The position numbers and the translations under genes are program-made. A stretch of DNA of 13,758 nucleotides from DASYAN01 sp036501345 (GTDB taxonomy: Bacteria > Chloroflexota > Ktedonobacteria > Ktedonobacterales > Ktedonobacteraceae). The notes below the pieces were generated by a model. That model was not told the DNA's origin, ran no database searches, and was given only the letters and a program-made list of their open reading frames with translations. The stretch is taken from the NCBI GenBank assembly GCA_036501345.1, contig DASYAN010000539.1:1-13758 (forward strand). Reading direction: 5' to 3'. Below are positions 1 through 7,332 of this stretch, piece by piece (position 1 is the stretch's first letter; each line of letters begins with the position of its first letter).

Positions 1-21
1 ACTCACGGTTCGCTGATTCGA
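1..21. repeat. IS terminal inverted repeat (transposase 3' side)
   Basis: This stretch begins ACTCACGGTTCGCTGATTCG and is the exact reverse complement of 2054-2074 over 21 bases. The two ends diverge from base 22 inward. It marks the outer boundary of the IS and is the probable transposase binding and cleavage site. The repeat could extend a little further left, outside the window. Confidence 0.9.
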
Positions 22-41
22 AAAACGAGTTGGAAAGAATG

Positions 42-136
42 GCTTGATTCCCAAGCATGGAGAGGGGATCAAGCAACAACTCCCGCTCTTTCGACAAAGA
101 GCATCATCCCCCGAGCTGGAATACTCTCGACAGAGT
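42..136. other. Hairpin cluster in the 3' flank of the transposase
   Basis: Three inverted repeats sit between the transposase stop codon and the IS end. Stem 1 pairs 42-52 with 64-74 (11 bp with one G/T-type mismatch, loop of 11). Stem 2 pairs 85-91 with 96-102 (GCTCTTT/AAAGAGC, 7 perfect bp, loop CGAC). Stem 3 pairs 123-127 with 132-136 (ACTCT/AGAGT, loop CGAC again). On the transposase transcript they would form successive hairpins, with a short T-run about 20 nt beyond the last. They may end transcription or block read-in from outside; the function is inferred, the pairing is visible. Confidence 0.55.
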
Positions 137-198
137 GAACAAACAGTGCTCTTTGTGCATATGTCACTTTTAAATAGTGCAAATGATACTCATAGATC

Positions 199-1938
199 CT
201 AACGAGAATGAGCAAATTTTCGAGAATCGGCGGCGACTTTCGCAAAGAGATCTGATGGCAAATCGAGCAATGCAAGAATAGATTGTTGTAACGGTGATAA
301 AGGTGTCACGTGCGAATACTTCTGAGTGCTTTGCTCAACTCTGGTCAGCGTGATGCCATCAAAAGCACCCAACAGCTTCTCGGCGGTTGGACGAGCTGTT
401 GCTCGTGTGGCTTGCCCAGCATACAGGCCTGCCAGTTTGCTGCTCCGTGCGGCCAGTTTTTGACGTACTTCAAACTCCAACAAAATCAAGACGCGCAACC
501 CAATCGTTAACAAGCGTAAGAGTCCTTTCACACGGCGTGGAGAGGCCAGATACAGCGGTCGCAAGGACAATGGCACTCCTTTGAGCCGCCCAAAATCGTG
601 CTCAATGAGATATTCACTTCGATAGGCCAGAACCACTTGGCTCAGGCTGAACTGCTCGGCTGGAGCATTGGTGGCATATACCTGCCACCCCAACTGTTGG
701 ATGGCCTGAGCCAATGCGTCTTCATCGACCCCCACTTCTACATACACCTCACGCTCGATGGTAACACCTGCTTCACGATCTCTATAGCGTCGCATGGCTC
801 GCTCGTGCACCTGCTCGTGATAGGAGAGCATGAGCAGGCCCTCCACACGATGCCGACGCACAATGGCTTGTGCCGCTTTTTGCAACTCCTCTTGATCCCG
901 GAAGCACCGTTTGCCTCGTCCACGTTCACCCAGGGCTTGCACCTCCGTCTGGGCCTTGGCGATCCGCTCTCGCAGCCCTCTTTCTTGCGTAGCTGCCAGT
1001 TTGAGGGAGCACACGATCAGCAGACGTTCCTGCCACGAGTAGGCATCCTCTCCTGTGATCTGTTGGCTTCGCTGCTTTTCGAAACCCCGGGCAATCACTT
1101 CCTTTTCTCCCTTGGCAGTGGTCCGCTCAATCGCTTTGAGGTCCTGCGTGCCTTCCCAAACTGGTTGCAGCAAGACTCTCACCTGCTCGGCATTCAGTTG
1201 CACAGCCGACAACGGACACGCGTAGTAATCTTTGCTTCTGGCTACGTAGGCTCGTGTGGCCAAGGCGGCCATTTTGCCATCTCCGATGTAGAGCAGACCA
1301 TGCCGACCCACCACATCCTGGACTTTCTTGATCTCTGGCACGTACAATCCATCATCGGCTCGTTCTCCCGATACCATCGTGTTTGTCACGGGTAGCCCTA
1401 TTGGATCAAGGGCCGACAGTTGCACCTTGAACTGGGGCAAGTCCGGTCGATGATCCTTGCTATGACCCAGTTGGAACAGACCATCGGGGGTGATTTGGGC
1501 ATAACTACTGCTCGTTGTACTGTCCAAACGTACTATCTTTGGATCTAAATTATAGACTCTCAGTAAGTGCTTACTTAAATCTGCCTCAAATGCATCCCAA
1601 TGCTCGTCACATCCCAGATAATCCAGCACTCGTGCCAGATGATCATCACTCCAGTCTAGGGCACGTGCATGCTCGTCCAGACAACTCTGCACAATGCCGA
1701 GATGCTCTTCTGCCCAAGGTTCCACATGATTGAGCTTGTGATTGCCTTGCGAGAGGATGTGACTGAGCCAACCTACTACGACCGTTCCGAAGCTTACTCC
1801 GCCCCAGTTCCCATGCATCACGAAATGCTCATCCAGCAGCTTTGCCACCCCCATCTTCTTCATTTGGGCAAATAGCACTGGCAGGTCATCTACTCGTTCC
1901 GTCTCTATTGTGAGGTCTTGGCTACTTTCTTTCTCCAT
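199..1938 (-). CDS. IS1634-family DDE transposase
   Basis: A 579-residue transposase that would catalyse cut-and-paste movement of its IS. The N-terminal ~110 residues resemble the DUF4277-type domain of this family. The RNase H-like core shows Asp139 in VRLDST, Asp220 in YIGDGKMA and Glu446 in YLIEHDFGRLK, where Glu is followed six residues later by Lys453, the usual DDE layout with the family's Y-R-E-K signature. A charged, Arg-rich insertion (about 315-395) lies between the second Asp and the Glu, as is usual in IS4-like enzymes. The ATG at 1938 has an AAGGAG ribosome site nine bases upstream. Length is normal and there is no frameshift, so the gene appears functional. The long plus-strand frame opposite it is a shadow. 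Confidence 0.9.
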   Translation of the reverse strand: MEKESSQDLTIETERVDDLPVLFAQMKKMGVAKLLDEHFVMHGNWGGVSFGTVVVGWLSHILSQGNHKLNHVEPWAEEHLGIVQSCLDEHARALDWSDDHLARVLDYLGCDEHWDAFEADLSKHLLRVYNLDPKIVRLDSTTSSSYAQITPDGLFQLGHSKDHRPDLPQFKVQLSALDPIGLPVTNTMVSGERADDGLYVPEIKKVQDVVGRHGLLYIGDGKMAALATRAYVARSKDYYACPLSAVQLNAEQVRVLLQPVWEGTQDLKAIERTTAKGEKEVIARGFEKQRSQQITGEDAYSWQERLLIVCSLKLAATQERGLRERIAKAQTEVQALGERGRGKRCFRDQEELQKAAQAIVRRHRVEGLLMLSYHEQVHERAMRRYRDREAGVTIEREVYVEVGVDEDALAQAIQQLGWQVYATNAPAEQFSLSQVVLAYRSEYLIEHDFGRLKGVPLSLRPLYLASPRRVKGLLRLLTIGLRVLILLEFEVRQKLAARSSKLAGLYAGQATRATARPTAEKLLGAFDGITLTRVEQSTQKYSHVTPLSPLQQSILALLDLPSDLFAKVAADSRKFAHSR

Positions 1939-2023
1939 TCTTGTCTCTCTCCTTGCTATGCATAGAATGGGAAATCTCCGCTCACCCCTCTCCGTTCTCC
2001 TCCCACGGACTGCCCTTGCTCTC

Positions 2024-2052
2024 AGTTTACCACCTTTCTGTCTAACTGTCTC
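2024..2052 (-). promoter_or_regulatory. Probable transposase promoter
   Basis: Read on the minus strand, GAGACA (2047-2052) and TAAACT (2024-2029) are 17 bases apart, and a TG one base before the second box gives an extended -10. It lies just inside the IS end, about 85 bp upstream of the transposase start, where an internal IS promoter is expected. The match to sigma-70 consensus is moderate. Confidence 0.4.
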
Positions 2053-2053
2053 C

Positions 2054-2074
2054 TCGAATCAGCGAACCGTGAGT
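2054..2074. repeat. IS terminal inverted repeat (transposase 5' side)
   Basis: Ends in CGAATCAGCGAACCGTGAGT, the exact reverse complement of the window start. It marks the IS boundary; DNA from 2075 onward is host sequence. Confidence 0.9.
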
Positions 2075-2172
2075 TACAAGAAACATATTCCTATCATTTC
2101 ATCTCTTCTACAATAATCTGATTTTTCTACATGTATTAGAGAGCTATTCCGCCAAACCATTTCATAGGTGAG

Positions 2173-2356
2173 AGGATATGACGGAGTGCTTCCTCTCCTT
2201 TTCCTTCACTGCCCGCTTGAGAGAGGTTCCTGAGAAAAGAACGTGTAGAATAGTCAGGTACAAAGGATAGGCTATGACATCTCAAGAGGCTTGTCTATGA
2301 GGATGAATCCCTATTTTTCACCCTAAGGCCTATGGTTCCCAATCCCAGGAGACCTC
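2173..2356. repeat. Diverged ~184-bp repeat, copy A (3' end and flank of ClC1)
   Basis: This segment matches 12954-13137 in the same orientation, with equal overall length and small compensating indels. The clearest shared block is AATCCCTATTTTT followed by TCACCCTAAGG; weaker matches continue on both sides. Copy A covers the last codons and stop of the ClC1 gene (stop at 2323) and the flank downstream. At its low end it holds an ATA-containing, stop-interrupted counterpart of the small ORF start seen in copy B. The rest of the 2075-2322 interval shows no gene. Confidence 0.75.
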
Positions 2357-3786
2357 TTCTCGCTTTCCCTTTTCTCAATCCTGAGCAAGCGATACGCTAC
2401 TCTGATATGCAAGCCACGTTGGTTCACCTTTTCAGGCAGAATTGAGTGAGGCATGACCAACACGACGAGAACATAGGCGACAAGCGTGACCAGCACCAGT
2501 GGCAGAGATGCAGCAAAATTATGGGTGAGTTCAACGGCAAAAATGATGCAAGTAAATGGACAACCGGTAGCTGCACCTAGCACCGCCGTCATGCTCAGAA
2601 GCGGCCAGAAGCCGGGGAAAACATGAGGCAGGAAGAGATCCTCCACACCCCCAAGAGCCCCACCAATCAGCAGTAATGGTGCCAGAATGCCTCCAGAGGT
2701 GCCAGAACTCAGCGAGATGGCCCAGATGATCGACTTCACGATCAACAGTCCCACAAGCATCTGCAGGGGAACATTTCCTAGAAGCATCTGGTGAATAAGA
2801 TCATAGCCAACACCAAGCACTGGCGGAGAGATGATCCCCCCAAGGCCAATAACAGCCCCGCCAATTACTGGCCACCACATCCAATGAATGGGCAGTTTGT
2901 GGAAGAGATGCTCACACCCATACACGGCAACAGTCAGCAGTGCAGCCAAGAGGCCAGCCAGAACTCCTCCCAGGATGCATGCGAACAGAACTCCTGCATT
3001 CCAGACAGGTGTATGCAACGGTGTGGTAAAGAGGACACCTGGATCCATCCCAGACACCGGCAAATAAGACCGCACGACGGTCGCGGTGACACTCGCCAGC
3101 GCCAGGGGGGCGAGATTCTGTGCTTTCCACTCAAGGAGCACCAGTTCCATGGCGAGGAGTGTCGCTGCGATCGGGGTATGAAAGATGGCTGCCATCCCAC
3201 CAGCCACGCCTGCGGCCAAGAGCACTCTGCGTTCGGTACTCGTCAGGTGGAAGCATTGTGCAACTATTGCCCCGAATGCCCCACCAGTGATCATCACGGG
3301 TTCTCCAGCTCCAAAGGGGCTCCCTGTCCCAATCGCGATCGCAGAGGCCACCGACTTGAGCAGAGCCACTTTGGGTCCGATATGGCTCTCATTGGTAAGA
3401 GTGGCATTCAATGCCTCGGGAATCCCATGACCCCGGATGCGTTCTGAGCCATAGCGAGCCAGGAGGCCGACAGCCAAGGAGCCAACGACAGGAACCAGAA
3501 CAACAGTCAGACCCAGCGTATTCTTCGCCGGAGAAACAAGAGTCACATCCCAGTGGTGATAAAATGTCAGGTTTGTAATCAATCCAATAAGCTGCAAAAG
3601 AGGCACAACAATACAAGCACTTGCTGCCCCGATAACAACAGCCAGCACGACAATGCCAATCGAGCGCAAAGACAGTGGAACATCACCTGAGCGGTCAGGA
3701 GCTTCGTGGTTCTCCAACGAATCCCACCATCCCGTTTGTTTGCGCCAGAAGTAGATAAGCAAAACAGTTTCTCTTTCTCTGATCAT
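2323..3786 (-). CDS. ClC-family chloride channel/transporter without CBS domains (ClC1)
   Basis: A 487-residue polytopic membrane protein of the ClC family, which moves chloride as channels or Cl-/H+ exchangers. Filter motifs are visible in order: GHGIP (119-123), a gate-region segment SPFGAGEPVMITGG (156-169), and SGGILAPLLLIGG (364-376). The gate region is odd: family members usually read G-x-EGP, with Glu as the gate, but here it is GAGEP, so Gly161 sits at the gate position and Glu162 is one residue late. Leu215 is at the site of the proton glutamate Glu203 of the E. coli exchanger. There is no CBS or TrkA_C tail; about 40 basic, polar residues follow the last helix. The ATG overlaps the upstream stop as ATGA and has a GGAAGG ribosome site, indicating translational coupling to the propeller gene. 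Substrate is inferred from family. Confidence 0.9.
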   Translation of the reverse strand: MIRERETVLLIYFWRKQTGWWDSLENHEAPDRSGDVPLSLRSIGIVVLAVVIGAASACIVVPLLQLIGLITNLTFYHHWDVTLVSPAKNTLGLTVVLVPVVGSLAVGLLARYGSERIRGHGIPEALNATLTNESHIGPKVALLKSVASAIAIGTGSPFGAGEPVMITGGAFGAIVAQCFHLTSTERRVLLAAGVAGGMAAIFHTPIAATLLAMELVLLEWKAQNLAPLALASVTATVVRSYLPVSGMDPGVLFTTPLHTPVWNAGVLFACILGGVLAGLLAALLTVAVYGCEHLFHKLPIHWMWWPVIGGAVIGLGGIISPPVLGVGYDLIHQMLLGNVPLQMLVGLLIVKSIIWAISLSSGTSGGILAPLLLIGGALGGVEDLFLPHVFPGFWPLLSMTAVLGAATGCPFTCIIFAVELTHNFAASLPLVLVTLVAYVLVVLVMPHSILPEKVNQRGLHIRVAYRLLRIEKRESEKRSPGIGNHRP

Positions 3787-5015
3787 TCACCTTCCCGGTG
3801 TCCCATTTCTGACTGCACCTTCACCGTATCTCCGTCTTCCTCATGAGAGGGTTGATGCTCCTCATCTCTCTCATTGTCACGGCGAGCTTTGACATACCGT
3901 CTGAACAGAATAAGTGGAACCACGAGTAAGACAGCAACGATGACATATGCGGCCACCGTGACCACCGTTTGCAGGATATGGGCCTGCTGTGGAGTCGCAG
4001 AAAACACAGGAGGATTGAGACCCGTGATAATAAAGTGCGGGTTCCCGCCCACATCAAAAGTCTTGGTAATCTGGTGTGCTGGGATGTCAAGCATCGCAAC
4101 CTTGCCACCTTGCAGTGCCACAAAGGCCAATTGCCCGTCACTGGTGACGGCAACTGATGTGGGAGCAGCCTGGAGCCGAATGATGCGACCTGGCTCGGGG
4201 GGCAAGGCAAAATCTGCATTGACTGGTTCAAGCACCACCAATTGATGGTTCTTCTGATCGGGCACATAGATTTCTCCCGTGTTTTCATCAAAGTCCATCG
4301 AGCTATAACTGCCACCGGAGATCAACGTCGCTACTTTAGAGGTGTTGAGATCGACGGTAATAACACTACCATGCTGGGTTGTCACATACACAGCCGATCC
4401 AGGCGGAATGGAAAGAAAACGGGGCCCCTCGGGAATCGGGATCTGTTGGATCTGTGTTCCCTTGCTCTCGTCAAAGACCGTCAATGCCGTGGAGTCGGCG
4501 ACCCAGAGCTGGTCCCCACGGTCGAGTGATGTGCCAGCAGTTGGACCACCCAGTCCGTAAACCGGGTGGTCCAACTGGAAGGTGTGTTTGACATGGCAGT
4601 TCTCAGGATCAATTGCCGCGACACTGGAGGCGTCATTACTGGCTGCAAACAGCATGTTGGCATTGGGATCTATCGCAAGCAGGGTTGGATGTCCTGGCAC
4701 GGTGGCTGCGCAGAAGAGCTGGCCTGTTCCTGCCAGAATGATGGCAACACGATGCAATTGAGGCTCTGTCGTATAAAGGTAATTACCATCCAAGCTCAAA
4801 AGAATGGTGTGTGGATCACCAGCCACAGCCATGTGGTCAGTGACTTTTTGCTGTGAGATATCAATGATCCCTATCCCTTTTGCCGCCCCGGCAACATACG
4901 CTCGATTCGGTGCGCCACCATCTGCATGAGCAACCATGGGAGTCGGGAAGAAGAGGCACAAACAGCTCAGTATTGTGATGATGAACCAGCAAGATTGGCG
5001 TAGAAATATGTTCAT
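3783..5015 (-). CDS. Exported YVTN/lactonase-like beta-propeller with C-terminal membrane anchor
   Basis: A 410-residue protein. Residues 1-31 form a signal peptide, with likely cleavage after AHA. Then come repeated propeller blades containing phrases such as NRAYVAGAAKGIGIIDI, LFAASNDASSVAAID and VTSDGQLAFVAL. One transmembrane helix lies at about 349-372, followed by a highly charged tail of about 38 residues. The propeller should therefore face outside and the tail the cytosol. YVTN-type propellers serve in binding or as lactonase-like folds; no catalytic residues can be assigned here. The ATG at 5015 is chosen because GGGAGAGG lies directly upstream and a signal peptide follows; a start at 5060 would overlap the previous gene and bury the signal. 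The gene sits 11 bp after the lipoprotein gene and overlaps ClC1 by ATGA. Confidence 0.8.
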   Translation of the reverse strand: MNIFLRQSCWFIITILSCLCLFFPTPMVAHADGGAPNRAYVAGAAKGIGIIDISQQKVTDHMAVAGDPHTILLSLDGNYLYTTEPQLHRVAIILAGTGQLFCAATVPGHPTLLAIDPNANMLFAASNDASSVAAIDPENCHVKHTFQLDHPVYGLGGPTAGTSLDRGDQLWVADSTALTVFDESKGTQIQQIPIPEGPRFLSIPPGSAVYVTTQHGSVITVDLNTSKVATLISGGSYSSMDFDENTGEIYVPDQKNHQLVVLEPVNADFALPPEPGRIIRLQAAPTSVAVTSDGQLAFVALQGGKVAMLDIPAHQITKTFDVGGNPHFIITGLNPPVFSATPQQAHILQTVVTVAAYVIVAVLLVVPLILFRRYVKARRDNERDEEHQPSHEEDGDTVKVQSEMGHREGE

Positions 5016-5026
5016 GGTTCCTCTCC

Positions 5027-6166
5027 CTATTGATCCACATTCGGCGTCAATGATGTCCATTGCTCACGGTTCCCACTGTCCTGATCGTAGCGATAGACTT
5101 CTGTTGGATAAGAGAGTGCCAGATAGAGTCGTGCTGGATTGACTGGATCAGTTGCCAGGGTATACGGTGTCCCATGACTGCCTGTCGTTGGTGGGAGAGC
5201 CTTCCAGCTGTGACCTCCATCTGTACTGCAAAAGATGGTACGTGAGGTTTTTCCATAGAGCAATTGGGGATCGATAGCCGATGCAGTCAGTGCGGCATAC
5301 GAGGTCCCTGAAGAGATCAGAGCGAAGCTCTTTCCTCCATCTTGCGACGCATAAATTCCCTCATCTCCCGTTGCATAAAGAGGTGAATGAGGACCACCTG
5401 TCGTCATACCGAAGACGGCATGCTGACTCATCCCGGCAAGAATGTTCCAATGCATGCCACTGTCAGTACTGCGAGCGATGCCTTCATATCCGTACACCAG
5501 CAGTGTGCCTGGTACTCCAGGGAGAGCGAGTAGACCCTCAATACTTGCGAAAGGCAATGTGCCGAGCGTTGCAAAGTGCTGACCTGCATCGTTGCTGACC
5601 TTGAGGCCATGAGTTCCCAAGACATTCACATAGACATAGACCTGATCAGGAGATGTATTGCCAGGTTGGACAATGAAATTGTTGTTTCCTAGTTGTGCCG
5701 AGGTCATTGTCACTTTCCATGTGTGCCCCTGGTCTGCGCTGGTATACAAACCCAAAACGCCTGTATGATTGGCGACAGCCGGAAAGGTCATGACGTACAA
5801 ACGGTGGTAATCAAGGGGACTGGCCGCAAGCCAGTTCGTCATCATACCTTGATCAGGTCCAGCGGCAACAAGCGTCCAGTGCTGGCCGCTATCGGCAGAA
5901 CGGAAGAGCCCATAGTGGGTCGCCAGGACCAGCACATGGTTGGGAAGTGCGATCAAAGAATGAACGTGATTGGCAGCTGTGCCAAAGAAATTCACTTTCA
6001 GTGGTTGTGATTGGGTGTCTCCTCCTGCAAGACCATTGCATCCTGCAAGGATCAGAGCCAACAGTATGGCAATCAAGAGGAAAAATCTTCTCGGCTCTTT
6101 GCTCCGTTGCATGCTCATTGATGTCATTGGTGCTCGATGAGACAGCAATAGATGAATAAACTTCAT
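5027..6166 (-). CDS. Lipoprotein with six Asp-box (BNR) repeats, sortilin/Ycf48-like propeller
   Basis: A 379-residue exported lipoprotein. A hydrophobic segment (about 28-41) ends in the lipobox LILAGC, so Cys43 should be lipidated and the rest lie outside the membrane. Six Asp boxes of the form S-x-D-x-G-x-x-W/F occur at 90-97, 143-150, 191-198, 233-240, 274-281 and 314-321, each on a blade edge, indicating a sialidase/Vps10/Ycf48-like beta-propeller. Asp boxes are structural and do not by themselves imply sialidase activity; no glycosidase active site is recognised. It is the first gene of the operon with the YVTN propeller and ClC1. The start is uncertain: ATG 6166 has AAAAGGAAC about 12 bases upstream, while ATG 6127 would give a shorter, more usual signal peptide. 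Confidence 0.8.
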   Translation of the reverse strand: MKFIHLLLSHRAPMTSMSMQRSKEPRRFFLLIAILLALILAGCNGLAGGDTQSQPLKVNFFGTAANHVHSLIALPNHVLVLATHYGLFRSADSGQHWTLVAAGPDQGMMTNWLAASPLDYHRLYVMTFPAVANHTGVLGLYTSADQGHTWKVTMTSAQLGNNNFIVQPGNTSPDQVYVYVNVLGTHGLKVSNDAGQHFATLGTLPFASIEGLLALPGVPGTLLVYGYEGIARSTDSGMHWNILAGMSQHAVFGMTTGGPHSPLYATGDEGIYASQDGGKSFALISSGTSYAALTASAIDPQLLYGKTSRTIFCSTDGGHSWKALPPTTGSHGTPYTLATDPVNPARLYLALSYPTEVYRYDQDSGNREQWTSLTPNVDQ

Positions 6167-6202
6167 AGCATATTCTGTTCCTTTTCTAATACTTCTTCCT
6201 TG

Positions 6203-6270
6203 TTAGCATACCAGAGGCATACTAAAAGTGTTTAAAGAATGCTTCTTAATTTAGCATACCAGGGGATGCA
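6203..6270. promoter_or_regulatory. Tandem repeat motif upstream of the lipoprotein-propeller-ClC operon
   Basis: TTAGCATACCAG occurs at 6203-6214 and again at 6251-6262, exactly 48 bases apart, each preceded by a CTTCTT-rich stretch. In the first copy GCATAC also repeats after 11 bases (6206-6211 and 6217-6222), one helical turn, as in many regulator sites. Read toward the operon, each copy contains TGGTATGCT, which resembles an extended -10 box; the first has a weak TAAACA -35 box 18 bases upstream. The sites lie about 40-100 bp before the ATG. Whether they are promoters, operators or both cannot be decided from sequence. The remainder of 6167-6415 shows no convincing gene. Confidence 0.4.
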
Positions 6271-6359
6271 AGAAAATATAGAAAGAACGTAATCTATGGC
6301 TTCCTGGATTGTCTCATTTGGCATGCGTATGGTCGTCATCTCAGGAGGGAATCTAACAC

Positions 6360-6417
6360 CGTTTGCCTTGGACTGTTTCACTCCAGATCCAGAGGTTTGC
6401 ATCGTTTGCCTTGGACT
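6360..6417. repeat. 15-bp direct repeat at the 3' end of the HAD gene
   Basis: CGTTTGCCTTGGACT occurs at 6360-6374 and 6403-6417, 43 bases apart. The second copy overlaps the HAD stop codon. It may be a small tandem duplication or slippage product; no function is evident. Confidence 0.6.
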
Positions 6418-6874
6418 AGCCGCGCAAGGTAGCAATCAAACGCGTTGGATGGAAGAGAAGATCCAGAGCATTGATCGGGCCATAGACGACGACGTCAGCT
6501 GCTTGCCCTACATGCCGGGCTGTCCCCTCGGGAGTCAAGACAGCGACGCCGATAGAGGCTAATCGAAGCATACTGCTGTCACCCACTCCATTGCCGAAGG
6601 CGATCACATTTGCTGGTCCAAGTTGCTGGACATAGCGCATCTTCTCATCACCGCTATACATGATGTGGAACGGAAAACCAATTGTTTGTTCTAACTCTGA
6701 TCGCCTGTTATCGATACCAGCAGTCAACAGATGAATAGTGAGCTGGCTGGATAGAGCTTGTAAGCGCTCTGCAACTCCTGGTACAGCGACGCCATCCACA
6801 GCAAGTGTTCCATAGATATCAAAGACTGCGTGTTGCAGTTCAATCATGCCTCGTTGCGGGATCTCAAGTTGCAT
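6416..6874 (-). CDS. Small HAD-family protein, soluble P-type ATPase-like
   Basis: A 152-residue HAD-fold protein resembling the stand-alone phosphatase domain related to P-type ATPases (COG4087-like). Motif I is VFDIYGTLAVDG with Asp19 as the nucleophile; motif II is LLTAG (Thr51); motif III is Lys78 in SGDEK; motif IV is GNGVGD with Asp99. No cap or membrane domain is present. Motif I is unusual: the residue two after the nucleophile is Tyr21, where active phosphatases have Asp and this subfamily often Asn, so activity is doubtful. The start at 6874 (GGTGA upstream) fits the family's usual IPxRG-like N-terminus; ATG 6922 would add 16 charged residues. It follows the 60-residue gene by 84 bp. 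Substrate unknown. Confidence 0.75.
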   Translation of the reverse strand: MQLEIPQRGMIELQHAVFDIYGTLAVDGVAVPGVAERLQALSSQLTIHLLTAGIDNRRSELEQTIGFPFHIMYSGDEKMRYVQQLGPANVIAFGNGVGDSSMLRLASIGVAVLTPEGTARHVGQAADVVVYGPINALDLLFHPTRLIATLRG

Positions 6875-6958
6875 ACTCACCGTTTGTCTTCCCTTTCTTG
6901 TTCTCTCTTCACTGAGCACCATGCGCTCTTCAAGAGTCGCACGACCGATGAATGACCA

Positions 6959-7141
6959 CTACACCCATAATTTGAGCCACTCGATCGCCATGGCTATTTC
7001 ATCAATTGGGAAGGAAGCCATAGGCCATTCAGGATGACGAGGGGTTAAGAAAATGGCTTCTGGCTTTACCTCAACTGAATACCCTTTCTCTTGGGCTACT
7101 CTCTTGAGTTCTTCCACTTCATGTTCTCGATAGATCGCCAT
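6959..7141 (-). CDS. Hypothetical 60-residue protein
   Basis: A small, probably soluble protein of unrecognised family. It begins with an amphipathic charged helix (EHEVEELKRVAQEKGYSVEV), has a short strand-like centre with a proline/tryptophan patch (RHPEWPMASF) and ends in a second helix containing IEWLKLWV. There are no cysteines and no membrane segment. The ATG at 7141 has AGAGGA at good spacing. The composition and clear ribosome site make it a likely real gene, positioned between the ClC2 and HAD genes. No function can be given. Confidence 0.65.
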   Translation of the reverse strand: MAIYREHEVEELKRVAQEKGYSVEVKPEAIFLTPRHPEWPMASFPIDEIAMAIEWLKLWV

Positions 7142-7202
7142 GAGGCTTTTCCTCTAAATGATGGTATTTCACTGCTATTTCCTTCAGAAATTGCAAAATA
7201 GG

Positions 7203-7221
7203 TGTTACTCCTTCTGTAACA
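7203..7221. other. Short inverted repeat between ClC2 and the 60-residue gene
   Basis: TGTTAC (7203-7208) pairs with GTAACA (7216-7221) around a 7-base spacer. It lies about 110 bp past the ClC2 stop and about 60 bp before the next start, so it could be a weak terminator (TATTTT follows on the minus strand) or an operator. Nothing else is seen in 7142-7332. Confidence 0.25.
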
Positions 7222-7332
7222 GAAATGAGCCGCATTTTCTCTTTTCTTTGGTAGATCCGTCGTTCCTAGAAAGACATGGCGCACTCGGTGTTATATCCTC
7301 CAGACTCTGTCCTGTTCGTTTTCTTCTCTCCA

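Larger units (their letters stand above)
1..2074 (-). mobile_element. Complete IS1634-family insertion sequence
   Basis: The element is bounded by perfect 21-bp inverted repeats at 1-21 and 2054-2074 and encodes a single DDE transposase on the minus strand. About 136 bp lie upstream of the gene and 198 bp downstream. The size, the single long ORF and the transposase type fit IS1634 (formerly grouped with IS4). The window begins exactly at the outer end of one repeat, so the left target-site duplication cannot be seen; the bases just outside the right end are TACAAG. The reading frame is intact and both ends are present, so the copy looks potentially active. It lies downstream of the ClC1 operon and appears to interrupt no recognisable gene. 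Confidence 0.9.

Noticed and set aside
598..1395. 265-codon open frame on the plus strand
   Set aside because: It lies wholly antisense to the well-supported transposase and shows no family resemblance.
2075..2080. TACAAG as target-site duplication of the IS
   Set aside because: The matching left flank lies outside the window, so duplication cannot be shown.
2791..3447. 218-codon open frame on the plus strand
   Set aside because: Antisense shadow of the ClC1 membrane gene; composition (His, Cys, Pro, Gln rich) is that of a reversed hydrophobic gene.
6232..6435. 67-codon minus-strand frame with PNETIQEAIDYVL
   Set aside because: It begins inside the HAD gene, contains the 15-bp direct repeat and runs through the probable regulatory sites of the lipoprotein operon; no family recognised.
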